Positions 45,402 through 54,203 of a stretch of 64,000 bases of DNA are shown piece by piece (the stretch's first letter is position 1; every line of letters starts with the position of its first letter). The DNA is from Peptococcaceae bacterium BRH_c4b. GTDB lineage: Bacteria; Bacillota; Desulfotomaculia; Desulfotomaculales; Desulfocucumaceae. The DNA lies in the NCBI GenBank assembly GCA_000961595.1, contig LADO01000066.1, positions 47,484 through 111,483 of the forward strand, in the 5' to 3' direction. The position numbers and the translations under genes were made by a program. Below the pieces are notes generated by a model that was given only the letters and a program-made list of their open reading frames with translations, made no database searches and was not told where the DNA came from.

Positions 45402-45549
45402 GGGGACACACCTTCTGATGTTACCCAAATCCCTTACTTTTTTATAATTTTACAAAGGAATGTCCCCAACTTATATCAGGGGACACACCTTCTTGGGTTA
45501 CCTAAATTCCTTACTTTTTATACAATCTCACTAAGAAATGTCCCCAATT
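45402..45549. repeat. Two tandem GGGGACACACCTTCT...TGTCCCC repeat units upstream of metK
   Basis: Two similar units of about 70 bases (45402-45471 and 45479-45548) each start GGGGACACACCTTCT and end AATGTCCCCAA, with a conserved middle TTAC-C-AAAT-CCTTACTTTTT. The ends are inverted repeats. Related, more degraded units are at 53456-53623. Confidence 0.8.
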
Positions 45550-45651
45550 TATGACCCTTTGCAGTGGTCATGCCCGGCCTCAACAAAACCAGACAAATTA
45601 TGGTTTAAACGCCAAAATAATTCTAGCAAATAAGGGGTGTCCTGTCAAACA

Positions 45652-45903
45652 TCAGTAATGTAAATTGTGAAAGGTATCCAGTTCCACCAGCACGGCGTCA
45701 ACACCTATTTTTTTAATCTTCTCCCAGGGCACCACCAGATCCCGTCCGACCCCCAGCAGGCCGAACTTTTTAGGCCCCTGCAGCACAAAGGCCTTGATGG
45801 TACCGGTGGCAGGATCAATGTGCATATCCTTGATGGCGCCGAGTTTTGCGCCGTCCGCCAGGTTGATTATATCCCTGCGGGTCAGGTCGGTGATTTTAAA
45901 CAT
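45652..45903 (-). CDS. YlmC/YmxH family PRC-barrel protein
   Basis: An 83-residue PRC-barrel protein: MFKITDLTRRDIINLADGAK, then GAIKDMHIDPATGTIKAFVLQG and LVVPWEKIKKIGVDAVLVE. The family is widespread in spore formers and was named for sporulation (YlmC/YmxH); the function is unclear. The ATG at 45903 has GGGGTG 7 bases upstream; a GTG at 45909 is possible. Confidence 0.9.
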   Translation of the reverse strand: MFKITDLTRRDIINLADGAKLGAIKDMHIDPATGTIKAFVLQGPKKFGLLGVGRDLVVPWEKIKKIGVDAVLVELDTFHNLHY

Positions 45904-45967
45904 ATCCACTCACCCCTTCAGGCACCATAATATGCAGGGGGCTGAAATTTGGTTACGACCCGAGAAA

Positions 45968-45997
45968 AAAGATGGCAACCGAAAGGTTACCATCTTT
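45968..45997 (-). terminator. Hairpin downstream of the SLH-FecR gene
   Basis: 13-bp stem AAAGATGGCAACC / GGTTACCATCTTT with one mismatch and a GAAA loop. It could serve as terminator, but it lies 180 bases past the gene. Confidence 0.5.
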
Positions 45998-46076
45998 AAA
46001 CACTAATAACTTAGTAACTTAGACCCCCACGCCGCTAGCGCGGCACCATCAGAGCATGAAAATCCAGGACACTTTA

Positions 46077-46132
46077 TGTCATTCTGAACGAAGTGAAGAA
46101 TCCAAGATCCTTCGCTAACGCTCAGGATGACA
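46077..46132. repeat. Palindromic TGTCATTCTGAACGAAG repeat
   Basis: 56-base imperfect palindrome starting TGTCATTCTGAACGAAG and ending CGCTCAGGATGACA. Sequences of this type occur as dispersed short palindromes in many bacterial genomes. One copy in this window. Confidence 0.75.
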
Positions 46133-46179
46133 TTTCTCTAAACTTATTTTCAGGATAGTTACCCGGTACACTATCCTAA

Positions 46180-49038
46180 TTATGATGGACCCAAAAGTAT
46201 TAGCAGCGATGTATTAGAGAAGTTAACATTACCCGTAGCTTCCCAGCTTGTATTTTGCGCCGAGCCTGCGTACACTGCCTTAACAAGATAATATTTGCTT
46301 TTATCCAGCGGGTCAAGTATATTTGATGGTATTGGACAGGTTGCAAACCCATTATAATCTGTCCCGACTGTCTCCACTGATTCGGTCAACTCATCTATAC
46401 TATTATCATTATTCAGGTCAATATAGAATGTAACTTGACCTTCGATAGGGGTATAATCGCATTCAAGCAGGCTGGTATTCAGGCTAACCTGCCCCATTCC
46501 AAAAAGCGCATTTACGTAGCTATCTTTAGGCACGCCGATATTTAAGGCCGCTTCTGCGGTAAGATCGCCGTAGCCATAAACCGCATCTTGCACGGTAACC
46601 TTCCACCTGTGATGCCCTATACCTACAAGTTGAAAAATATCATATGTCAAATCTATATCTCCGGAAGAATCCGCGAAGTCAGAACCGAATAGAATATCAG
46701 ACCCGCCTTCCGGTATTAAATAAAACTCCGCAGATATAGGATTACCTCCAGTATTCGTTAAGTGACCGCTGAGATTTACGATGGACGCCGCCGCAATACT
46801 AACGTCATTAAGATATATAGAGGAGGAGGAGTCTGATACAGATATATAACAGCTATCCCCCGCCGGCGTGTAATAGGTACCGGAATTACTGCCCTCGAAC
46901 TCCGCATAAATATTGAAACTTTCGCCCTTATTAGCTATATAACTTGTTAAATCATAAGTAGCGAGGCCGTTTGTATTTGTTTGTATAGTTGCAATTAAAT
47001 AACCGTTCGGAGGATAGCCGTCATACAACTTTACATTTTGGCCTGGAAGTGCGTTTCCATTGTTTGTTAGCACTACCTCCGCCGTTACCGTGTCCCCGGG
47101 AGAAACCATAGTGGATGGATTTATTGTCAGCATTAAATCCGTATTGCTGTATGGCAAAACGGAGGATTTTGAGGCATCATACGTTCCATCTCCGGCGAAT
47201 TTGGCTATAACATAATATTTCTGGCCCGGTGTATAATTCATGGTTATATTAGTAAGTACACAAGTTGCTATACCATCTGCACCAGTAACACCGCTTCCGA
47301 TGAATGTTCCTTCATCTGAATAAGACGTGCCTAAATAAAAATTAATAGTTTTTTGGTCCAGATACGACCCTGATTTACTCATAAGCATGGCCTGAATAGT
47401 ACCGGAGGTTATGGTTACAGTTGTGTTAGAACCGCTGCCGTTCCCGGAAGACGTATTGGTACTGATACTGGTATTTGTATTACTAATCGCATTGTCAATG
47501 GCATCGCTTAATGTTTGAACCAGTGTTTGCAACTGCTCTGTTGCCGGAGCCTGTTCATTATTTAGATCGCCTGGAGGCGCTTCGAAATCTGTCAGCTGGT
47601 TATTCTGTATTTCTTCAGCCCTTTGTGTAACCCAATCCTGAAGTGCCTGCCAGACCTGGGCTACTTCCGGGGGCATGGGCGCGGGCGGTGTGGGCGGCCC
47701 CCCGGCGGAATCCACAGTAGTCATCTGGCCGCCTGAAATCGTTACTGTCTGGCCGCCGGTGGTGGTCAATGTCATTTCTCCGTTCAGCACGCTGGTTATC
47801 AGTTCCTTAAGACCTACTTCGTTCGACCAGAAGGTTCCCCGGACGGCGGCCACTCCCCAGGGCATGTCCACGGTAACCTTTACCTTTTTCGTAGATGCTA
47901 CCTTATACCAGGGAAGCTGCTGCTGACTGGATTTCGGCTGCTCCAGGGCCAGCAGCGATTTATACAATTCCGGCGTTAATTCGGTAGATGCTATTAACTT
48001 ACTCTTATCTTCTTTATTATCCTTATTTTCTTTATTCTGCTGGCTATCGTACTTGCTGGCCAGAGCTCCGAATATTTTCCCGCTGTTCAGCTTTATATCA
48101 ACATTATCTATAGCTGTAATGGGCATACCGTCTTTTCTGATGGTCTGTAAGCCGCCCATCTTCCGAAGAATGATTTCTGTGTTTTCCATTATTTTAATGC
48201 CGCTACCGTCATCAAAGACTATTTCCGCATCACAACCGGGCGAGGTATTTATTTGCATCCCTTCCTGCAGCGTCAGCCTGTCTGTTACCGTCTGCTCCCC
48301 GGCAGCAGTTTTAACCTTCAGGGAACCTTTTTTAACCACCAGTTCCCCTTTTAGACTTACCGCATTATACGCGGGGCTTAATGCCATGGTCATGGTGGTG
48401 CCCCGGGCGAAATCCCGGCGGGTTATGGCCTGATCAGGATTGAAATTGCCATCCGCCGGCAGGGCAATAAAATTGGCATCCACCGCCGTGCAGACAGCCT
48501 TATAAGCCCAGTTTGTTATCGCTACATCCTTGATAGTCAGAGACACGTCAGGTGTATCCTGCTTTGACCATTTTATTAACAGGGCCATGGTCTCGGCCCG
48601 GGATAACTGGGCGTCCGGGCGAAACGTTCCATCGGGATAGCCGCTCAGTATACCGGCTTTAACCGCCGCCTCTATATAGCCGTAGGCCCAGTGTCCCGGT
48701 CCCGTATCCCTGAAGGTGGCTACTGCAGATGTTACCGGCTTGATACCTGCTCCTTTGGCCAGCACAATCACAGCCTCGGCTCTGGTAAGGGGCCTTCCGG
48801 GCCCGAATGAGCCGTCGGGGTAGCCGGTCATCAACCCTTTTTCAAATAAAAACTTTATGTAAGGGGCATTTGCATCAGTTAACGAAACATCCTTAAATAT
48901 TTTTTCCTCTCCCTGCAATCCGCCATTCTCTGCGGCGTAACCAGCCGTTGCTTGTAGAACTAGCAGCATGGCAGCTACCATAAAAATAAACAACAGCTTT
49001 ACAGGCATCTTACAATTCATTTTCCTACCATCAATCAC
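46180..49038 (-). CDS. Exported SLH-FecR protein with Ig-like tail
   Basis: A 952-residue exported protein: signal peptide at about 1-36 (ending GYAAE), three SLH repeats at about 45-90 (GLMTGYPDGSFGPGRPLTRAE), 105-150 (GILSGYPDGTFRPDAQLSRAE) and 165-210, then a FecR-like domain at about 230-440 (GSLKVKTAAGEQ, IVFDDGSGIKIMENTEI, MPWGVAAVRGTFWSNEVG), a Gln/Asn/Thr-rich linker, and from about 540 several Ig-like repeats (GTSYSDEG, NSTGVATCVL-type GADGIATCVLTN, NNGNALPGQNVKLYDG). FecR domains usually sit in periplasmic signalling or adhesin proteins; here the domain is on a wall-bound protein. GTG start at 49038 with GGAGG 11 bases upstream; ATG at 49020 is an alternative. Confidence 0.87.
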   Translation of the reverse strand: MIDGRKMNCKMPVKLLFIFMVAAMLLVLQATAGYAAENGGLQGEEKIFKDVSLTDANAPYIKFLFEKGLMTGYPDGSFGPGRPLTRAEAVIVLAKGAGIKPVTSAVATFRDTGPGHWAYGYIEAAVKAGILSGYPDGTFRPDAQLSRAETMALLIKWSKQDTPDVSLTIKDVAITNWAYKAVCTAVDANFIALPADGNFNPDQAITRRDFARGTTMTMALSPAYNAVSLKGELVVKKGSLKVKTAAGEQTVTDRLTLQEGMQINTSPGCDAEIVFDDGSGIKIMENTEIILRKMGGLQTIRKDGMPITAIDNVDIKLNSGKIFGALASKYDSQQNKENKDNKEDKSKLIASTELTPELYKSLLALEQPKSSQQQLPWYKVASTKKVKVTVDMPWGVAAVRGTFWSNEVGLKELITSVLNGEMTLTTTGGQTVTISGGQMTTVDSAGGPPTPPAPMPPEVAQVWQALQDWVTQRAEEIQNNQLTDFEAPPGDLNNEQAPATEQLQTLVQTLSDAIDNAISNTNTSISTNTSSGNGSGSNTTVTITSGTIQAMLMSKSGSYLDQKTINFYLGTSYSDEGTFIGSGVTGADGIATCVLTNITMNYTPGQKYYVIAKFAGDGTYDASKSSVLPYSNTDLMLTINPSTMVSPGDTVTAEVVLTNNGNALPGQNVKLYDGYPPNGYLIATIQTNTNGLATYDLTSYIANKGESFNIYAEFEGSNSGTYYTPAGDSCYISVSDSSSSIYLNDVSIAAASIVNLSGHLTNTGGNPISAEFYLIPEGGSDILFGSDFADSSGDIDLTYDIFQLVGIGHHRWKVTVQDAVYGYGDLTAEAALNIGVPKDSYVNALFGMGQVSLNTSLLECDYTPIEGQVTFYIDLNNDNSIDELTESVETVGTDYNGFATCPIPSNILDPLDKSKYYLVKAVYAGSAQNTSWEATGNVNFSNTSLLILLGPS

Positions 49039-49300
49039 CTTGCTCTTAACCTCCTTATTAACCTAATAAATATTATTTTTAAAAAACCTGTCTTTCTCCA
49101 TATTGTTACAAAATGTGCTTAATTTAGCTTTGTTTCTATGTAAAGATACAATCTCCTTCCTCAAATAGATTCATGACGGGGAAAATTTACTAATTGTTGG
49201 TTTGTTTTTATGGTATCTCTATATGAAATCATGGTTATATAAGTAAAATTTTGTTAATACTATTAACCAGTTATTGAATTTTTCGGGGAGAGAATAAATA

Positions 49301-49438
49301 ATGGAGCAAAGCGAATTCAAGAAGAGTTTGGCGGAACGGAAGAAGTTGTTTGAAAAATACCTGGTGGAAATACGGACCAATAAAAAGACAGCCAGCAAAA
49401 TACAGGAAGCAAAAAGGAATGTACATTCAGCGAAGTAG
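49301..49438 (+). CDS. Small basic helical protein of 45 residues
   Basis: ATG at 49301 behind GGGGAG (10 bases upstream), open for 45 codons to TAG. The protein starts MEQSEFKKSLAERKKLFEK and is rich in Lys, Arg and Glu with a helix-like heptad pattern and no cysteine. A strong terminator follows 53 bases after the stop. It resembles no family I recognise. The ribosome site and terminator on the same strand are the main support. Confidence 0.55.
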   Translation: MEQSEFKKSLAERKKLFEKYLVEIRTNKKTASKIQEAKRNVHSAK

Positions 49439-49490
49439 AGTAGCTGCATGGCGCAATATCCTGAAAGCAGAAAAAAACATATACGTACTG

Positions 49491-49530
49491 AATATTAAAC
49501 CCCCGCACGCTGATGCAGGGGTTTAATATT
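49491..49530. terminator. Bidirectional terminator between small gene and epimerase
   Basis: Perfect 13-bp stem AATATTAAACCCC / GGGGTTTAATATT with a 14-base loop, touching the TAA stop of the epimerase gene. Confidence 0.88.
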
Positions 49531-50446
49531 AGTGTTTCTTCCACTTCTTTATGGTTTCCTTCAATCCGTCTTTAAGCTCATAGGCCGGGTTCCAGTCCAG
49601 CACATTATTGGCCAGGGTATTGTCCAGGCGGCTATCTTTGATGTCCCCGGGCCTGGAGGGGCAATATGAAGGTGTAACACCACTGCTGGTGAGCTCAGCA
49701 ATCATATTAAACAGCCGGTTCACGCTGGTGGCCCGGCCAGTGCTCACATTCAGCACCGAGCCACCGGCTTTTCCTGCAGCGGCCAGATTGGCCGCCACCA
49801 CATCCCTAACAAAGACAAAGTCCCTGGTCTGCTCCCCGTCTCCATATATCACGGGGCTTTCGTCCCTTAACACTCTGTCCAGGAAGATAGCCACTACCCC
49901 TCCCTCGCCCCCGGCGTCCTGCCTGGGGCCGTAGACATTGGCGTAGCGCAGCACGGTAAAATCCAGTCCGTACATGGTTTTATAAATCGTCAGGTAATGT
50001 TCCACGGTGTATTTGGATATGCCGTAGCCGGAAAGCAGTGAGACCGGGTGGCTTTCGTCCACCGGAAGGTAGTGGGGAATACCGTAGACAGCGGCCGACG
50101 AGGCGTATACCACTTTAGCCACATTGTTTCTACGGGCCGCTTCCAGAAGGTTTATTGTACCTATGATGTTGATTTGCGCGTCAGAAGCGGGGTCCTTTAC
50201 TGATGTCTGCACATCAGCCTGGGCTGCATGGTGAAAAATAACCCGGGGACGCTCCCTTTCTACCACGTCCAGCACGAACCCGGCATCCCGGATATTCCCT
50301 TGGTAAAAATTAACCTGAGAATTGACATTCTCAAATTTGCCCGTGCTCAGATCATCCAGCACGGCTACCCCGTCCCCTCTGGAAACCAGGGCATCCACCA
50401 GGTGCGATCCAATAAAGCCGGCCCCGCCGGTCACCATTACCTTCAT
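49529..50446 (-). CDS. NAD-dependent epimerase, UDP-glucose 4-epimerase type
   Basis: A 305-residue extended short-chain dehydrogenase: NAD motif TGGAGFIGSHL at residues 5-15, LDDLSTGKFENV, FHHAAQADV, SSAAVYG and the catalytic YGISK (Tyr-x3-Lys). It probably makes UDP-galactose or a related UDP-sugar for the wall or surface polymer built by neighbouring genes. The ATG at 50446 has GGAGG 8 bases upstream; the longer frame to 50488 is not supported. galU lies next to it. Confidence 0.92.
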   Translation of the reverse strand: MKVMVTGGAGFIGSHLVDALVSRGDGVAVLDDLSTGKFENVNSQVNFYQGNIRDAGFVLDVVERERPRVIFHHAAQADVQTSVKDPASDAQINIIGTINLLEAARRNNVAKVVYASSAAVYGIPHYLPVDESHPVSLLSGYGISKYTVEHYLTIYKTMYGLDFTVLRYANVYGPRQDAGGEGGVVAIFLDRVLRDESPVIYGDGEQTRDFVFVRDVVAANLAAAGKAGGSVLNVSTGRATSVNRLFNMIAELTSSGVTPSYCPSRPGDIKDSRLDNTLANNVLDWNPAYELKDGLKETIKKWKKH

Positions 50447-50600
50447 TATAACATCCTCCAGCCATTCATTGAGGGAACCCCCGACCAAAACCCCTGAACG
50501 GTTCGGGGAAGCACAAAAAATTTACACGCATTTGCTATACAAAGGGCGGGCATCCAATCGCCCACCCTTTGTACAATATAAAATTATATAATCTAAATAC

Positions 50601-51479
50601 TTAATTGGCAATGCTTTTAGCGACCACTTCCCTGAGATAGACCGCAAACTCCCTGGACAAATCCGGACGGTCCAGGGCAAACTCCACCATTGCTTTTAAA
50701 TAGCCCAGCTTATCTCCCACATCGTAGCGCTGACCTTCGAAAACCAGTCCGTACATGGGCTCCTGCCGGCAAAGCTCCCTCAGGGCGTCGGTAAGCTGAA
50801 TTTCACCGCCCGCGCCGGGCTCGGTGCCGGACAGTATATCAAAAATAGCCGGTGTTATGATATACCTCCCCATGATGGCTAGACGGGAAGGTGCCTTCTC
50901 CGGGGCTGGCTTCTCCACCAGATCATTGATTTTATAAATACCTTCTCTTATTTCCCTGGCGTCCAGAATGCCGTATTTGCTGACATCCGCCCCGGGCACC
51001 TCCTGCACGCCGATTACGGAAGCACCGGTATCTTCGTATAAATCTATCAACTGCTTGAGGCAGGGGGTTTCACTACGTACAATGTCATCCCCCAGCAGCA
51101 CGGCAAAGGGTTCGTTACCCACAAATTTTCTGGCGCAGTAGACAGCATGTCCCAGACCCCGGGGTTCTTTCTGGCGGATGTAACATATATCGGCCATTTC
51201 CCCTATACCTAAAACCATATCGAGTAAATCTTCCTTGCCCTTACTCCGCAAATGGGCCTCCAGGCTGGGAAATCTGTCAAAATGATCCTCTATGGATTTT
51301 TTATGTCTGCCTGTAATAACTAGTATGTCGTCAATGCCGGAAGCAACCGCTTCCTCTATTATGTACTGAATGGTTGGCTTATCCACTATGGGAAGCATTT
51401 CTTTGGGCTGAGCTTTGGTGGCCGGTAAAAATCTTACCCCCAAACCGGCGGCAGGTATAACAGCTTTTCTAATCCTCAT
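50601..51479 (-). CDS. galU: UTP-glucose-1-phosphate uridylyltransferase
   Basis: A 292-residue nucleotidyltransferase that makes UDP-glucose: RKAVIPAAGLGVRFLPATKAQPKEMLPI at the N-terminus (nucleotide-binding loop with the KEMLP lysine), EEAVASGIDDILVITGR, LLGDDIV, VEKPAPEKAPS and GRYIITPAIFDIL. GGAGGTG lies 8 bases upstream of the ATG at 51479. Its product would feed the epimerase next door and the glycosyltransferases of the envelope region. Confidence 0.96.
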   Translation of the reverse strand: MRIRKAVIPAAGLGVRFLPATKAQPKEMLPIVDKPTIQYIIEEAVASGIDDILVITGRHKKSIEDHFDRFPSLEAHLRSKGKEDLLDMVLGIGEMADICYIRQKEPRGLGHAVYCARKFVGNEPFAVLLGDDIVRSETPCLKQLIDLYEDTGASVIGVQEVPGADVSKYGILDAREIREGIYKINDLVEKPAPEKAPSRLAIMGRYIITPAIFDILSGTEPGAGGEIQLTDALRELCRQEPMYGLVFEGQRYDVGDKLGYLKAMVEFALDRPDLSREFAVYLREVVAKSIAN

Positions 51480-51583
51480 AAGGATCACCTCCTGCTATAA
51501 TTATACAGCCGGTTTACAAAAAAGTAAGTAGATTTAACTAAAAATTAAAAACAGCCCTACATTTTCGTGGGCCGTTAGCTATG

Positions 51584-52666
51584 CTACTTTGGAGTATTTC
51601 TTTCCCTGGCAGCAGTTCGTTCCCTTCTTACCCGTGTACCCAGGACTCCTATTTTATTCGCACCCACCAGCACCATGGTAGAGAGTATAACCAGCAGCAC
51701 AGCCGCCTGGTCGTTGGATACCAGGTTTAGCGCCACCGCACTTATGCCCATAACAAGGCTGACGCCGTATATGACCAGCACCGCCTGGGAGTGGGTCAGT
51801 CCCAAAGCCATAAGTTGGTGATGCAGGTGCTCCCGGTCAGGTTGAAGAATAGGCCGGTGCTTGTGGTAACGCCTCAGTATGGCGAAGGTAGTATCCAGCA
51901 GGGGAATGCCCAGAATCACCAGCGGCAGTATTACGGATACCGCCGTGAAGCTCTTGGTAAGCCCCATTACGGATATTGCCCCGAGGCAGAAACCCAGCAT
52001 CATGGAGCCGGAATCGCCCAGGAAGATGGTGGCCGGGTGATAATTATGTTTCAGGAAGCCCAAAATGGAGGCAGCAAGAATCAGCGGCAGCAGTATAGCC
52101 CCGCTTTGCCCCGGCAGGCCCAGTACGTTGAACTGGGTCCAGGCCACCGCCGCCATGGTCAGGGCGGCTATGCCGGAAATCCCGGCGGCCAGTCCGTCCA
52201 GCCCGTCAACGAGGTTGATGGCGTTGGTCACCGCCACCAGCCAGAATACGGTGACGGGAACGGAAAGGGCTCCGAGATACAGTATATCGCCGTTAAAAGG
52301 GTTGGTAAATAACTGAACCTTTATGCCAAAGGGAATAACCGCCAGAGCTGCCACTATCTGTCCAGCCAGCTTTAGCCTGGGAGACAAGCCCCTGATATCA
52401 TCAATAATTCCCAGTAGTGTAATCAGTGTTATGCCCAACAGTAACCCCAGTGTACCGCTATTTAAAGGCCGGGCTACCAGCACCGCCGACACAAAGGCCA
52501 GATAAACAGCCAGTCCGCCAAGTCGGGGCATGACACCGCTATGTACCTTGCGCTGGTCCGGGTAATCCACAGCGCCCCAGGCAAAAGCCCTTTTTCTGAC
52601 CCAGGGGGTGACCGCCAGAGCCACACCGAAGGCCAATATGAGGGACAATATGGCATACAGCAACAA
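51584..52666 (-). CDS. Undecaprenyl-phosphate N-acetylglucosaminyl-1-phosphate transferase (TagO/WecA)
   Basis: A 360-residue polytopic membrane enzyme with about ten helices. Motifs of the MraY/WecA family are present: VDYPDQRKVHSGVMPRLGG, LLGIIDDIRGLSP (DD pair), NAINLVDGLDGLAAG, IFLGDSGSMMLGF and the cytoplasmic loop ending REHLHHQL, typical of WecA/TagO. It starts synthesis of a wall polymer by placing a sugar phosphate on the lipid carrier. TTG start; the ribosome site AGGG is weak. It fits the envelope-polymer region that extends to tagA and csaB. Confidence 0.93.
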   Translation of the reverse strand: MLLYAILSLILAFGVALAVTPWVRKRAFAWGAVDYPDQRKVHSGVMPRLGGLAVYLAFVSAVLVARPLNSGTLGLLLGITLITLLGIIDDIRGLSPRLKLAGQIVAALAVIPFGIKVQLFTNPFNGDILYLGALSVPVTVFWLVAVTNAINLVDGLDGLAAGISGIAALTMAAVAWTQFNVLGLPGQSGAILLPLILAASILGFLKHNYHPATIFLGDSGSMMLGFCLGAISVMGLTKSFTAVSVILPLVILGIPLLDTTFAILRRYHKHRPILQPDREHLHHQLMALGLTHSQAVLVIYGVSLVMGISAVALNLVSNDQAAVLLVILSTMVLVGANKIGVLGTRVRRERTAARERNTPK

Positions 52667-52858
52667 AATCCCTACTTTCGCCGTGTTAAATAGAAAAATA
52701 ATGGAGAAATGAGATCAAACCACTATTATTTTACCATTCAATTAATTAGAATTACAAACACCAAAAAAACCTGCTACGACAGGCACAGCCCGCCAGATGG
52801 ACAAGTTATCATCAGTTAGCTGCAAAATTCGCATCATCCCGTCGCTTTTAACCGTTTT

Positions 52859-53305
52859 TTATTTTTCCGGCAAATTTTCTTTATTATCAATGATCGCAAA
52901 TAGAAGTTCCGCCTCGGCTGTAGGCTCACCGTTTACCGTGGCTACCCCTTTGCTCTTGCCTATCCTGCCTTTTAATTTCAGCACTTCCACCTCCAGGCGA
53001 AGTTGATCGCCGGGTAGAACCTGCCTGCGGAACCTGGCCCCGTCAATGCCGGCAAAAAGGGCCAGTTTGCCTTCCATGCCCGGGAGCGACAAGGCCGCCA
53101 CCGCCCCCACCTGGGCCATGGCCTCGATAATCAGCACCCCGGGCATCACCGGATAGCCCGGAAAATGTCCCTGAAAAAACGGCTCGTTGCCGCTGACGTT
53201 TTTTATGCCCACTGCCCTTTTACCCGGTTCCATCTCAAGAATCTTGTCCACCAATATAAAGGGATAGCGGTGGGGCAGTATTTTTTGTATATCCTTTAAT
53301 TCCAA
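52859..53305 (-). CDS. fabZ: 3-hydroxyacyl-ACP dehydratase FabZ
   Basis: A 148-residue hot-dog fold dehydratase of fatty acid elongation. It begins [19 protein letters not shown] and has the catalytic [20 protein letters not shown] (His and Glu), followed by [24 protein letters not shown] start with GGAGG 7 bases upstream. It stands alone between two repeat-rich gaps. Confidence 0.96.
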   Translation of the reverse strand: MELKDIQKILPHRYPFILVDKILEMEPGKRAVGIKNVSGNEPFFQGHFPGYPVMPGVLIIEAMAQVGAVAALSLPGMEGKLALFAGIDGARFRRQVLPGDQLRLEVEVLKLKGRIGKSKGVATVNGEPTAEAELLFAIIDNKENLPEK

Positions 53306-53643
53306 AGGAACACCTCCGGTAAGATTATGGACATCCTGGTATTTTTTAATTCCTCTATTTTTAATTCTTCCCCTGACTAAAAATTCCTGCCGGCCTGTCC
53401 ACTATTGCGTTGACCGGAGGCTTAAAAAATATTATATTTTAATAGGATTTAGGTCAGGGGACACACCTTCTTAGGTAGAAGAACAGTCCCCCCTGTCTGT
53501 CACATACCTTTTTCAATTCTGCGAAGGAATGACTAAGGTCAGGGGACACACCTCTCTTTGGAGCTTGGCTCTAGGGTCAGAGGAATGTCCCCAACTTACT
53601 GGGGTCGGAGGAATGTCCCCAACTACTGACAAGGAGGAGCTTT
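53306..53643. other. Repeat-rich gap between fabZ and the DUF4330 gene
   Basis: Holds degraded GGGGACACACCTTCT / GAATGTCCCCAAC units (53456-53623) and an AAGGAGG ribosome site at 53631-53637. The divergent promoters could not be placed with confidence. Confidence 0.55.
53456..53623. repeat. Degraded GGGGACACACC...TGTCCCC repeat cluster
   Basis: Contains GGGGACACACCTTCT at 53457, GGGGACACACCTCTC at 53542 and two GGAATGTCCCCAAC ends at 53582 and 53609. These match the ends of the tandem units at 45402-45549. Confidence 0.7.
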
Positions 53644-54126
53644 ATGAAATTAATTGACGAGAAGGGAAAGGTTTTCGGACTGGTTAATATAATCGACCTG
53701 ATTATACTGCTGCTAATAGTACTGGTGGGGGCCGGGGCCGCATATAAGTACACCCACAAATCAGCCCAGGGGGAAATAAGAACAGTGGAATTCCAGGTCA
53801 TGGTGCCCTGCGTCCGCCCGGAACTGGCAGCTGCCGTAAAAGTGGGGGATAAAATGGTCAAGGATGCCATCTACACCCCAGTGGCAGTAAAGTCCGTGGA
53901 CATAAAACCGGGACTGTCGGTAAACCTAAACGCCCAGGGAAACAAGGTCATCTCCTACGACCCCTATATGAAAGACGTGTTCGTAGTGAATGAGGGTAAA
54001 GTCAACATTTCCTCCGCAACCATCACCATGGGCGGCCAGGAAATAAGAATAGGCAAGGATTACTATGTGAAGTCCAGAGACTATGAGCTAAAGGGCACCA
54101 TTATGGGCATAACCATTAAGGACTGA
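53644..54126 (+). CDS. DUF4330 family membrane protein
   Basis: A 160-residue protein with a short cytoplasmic start (KLIDEKGKVFGLVNIIDL), one transmembrane helix at about 18-35 (IILLLIVLVGAGAAYKY) and an extracellular beta-rich domain (VEFQVMVPCVRPELAAAVKVGD ... VFVVNEGKVNISSATITMGGQ). This matches DUF4330, of unknown function, found beside envelope genes in Clostridia. AAGGAGG lies 6 bases upstream of the ATG. It is the only plus-strand gene in this part. Confidence 0.85.
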   Translation: MKLIDEKGKVFGLVNIIDLIILLLIVLVGAGAAYKYTHKSAQGEIRTVEFQVMVPCVRPELAAAVKVGDKMVKDAIYTPVAVKSVDIKPGLSVNLNAQGNKVISYDPYMKDVFVVNEGKVNISSATITMGGQEIRIGKDYYVKSRDYELKGTIMGITIKD

Positions 54127-54138
54127 TGCGACAAGCGG

Positions 54139-54203
54139 GGAGCAAGTGGGGACGGTTCTTGCTTGCCCTTCCCGGGCAAGCAAGAACCGTCCCCACTTGC
54201 TCC
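54139..54203. repeat. 30-bp-arm hairpin, GGGGACGGTTCTT family
   Basis: Perfect arms 54139-54168 and 54174-54203, loop TTCCC. It lies between the convergent DUF4330 and nucleotide-sugar dehydrogenase genes, touching the stop of the latter. Confidence 0.94.

Noticed and set aside
45402..45549. Tandem repeats as a CRISPR array
   Set aside because: Only two units of about 70 bases with conserved middles; no short repeat with unique spacers and no cas genes.
45379..45651. SAM (S-box) riboswitch upstream of metK
   Set aside because: None of the conserved S-box core elements were seen; the leader holds tandem repeat units instead.
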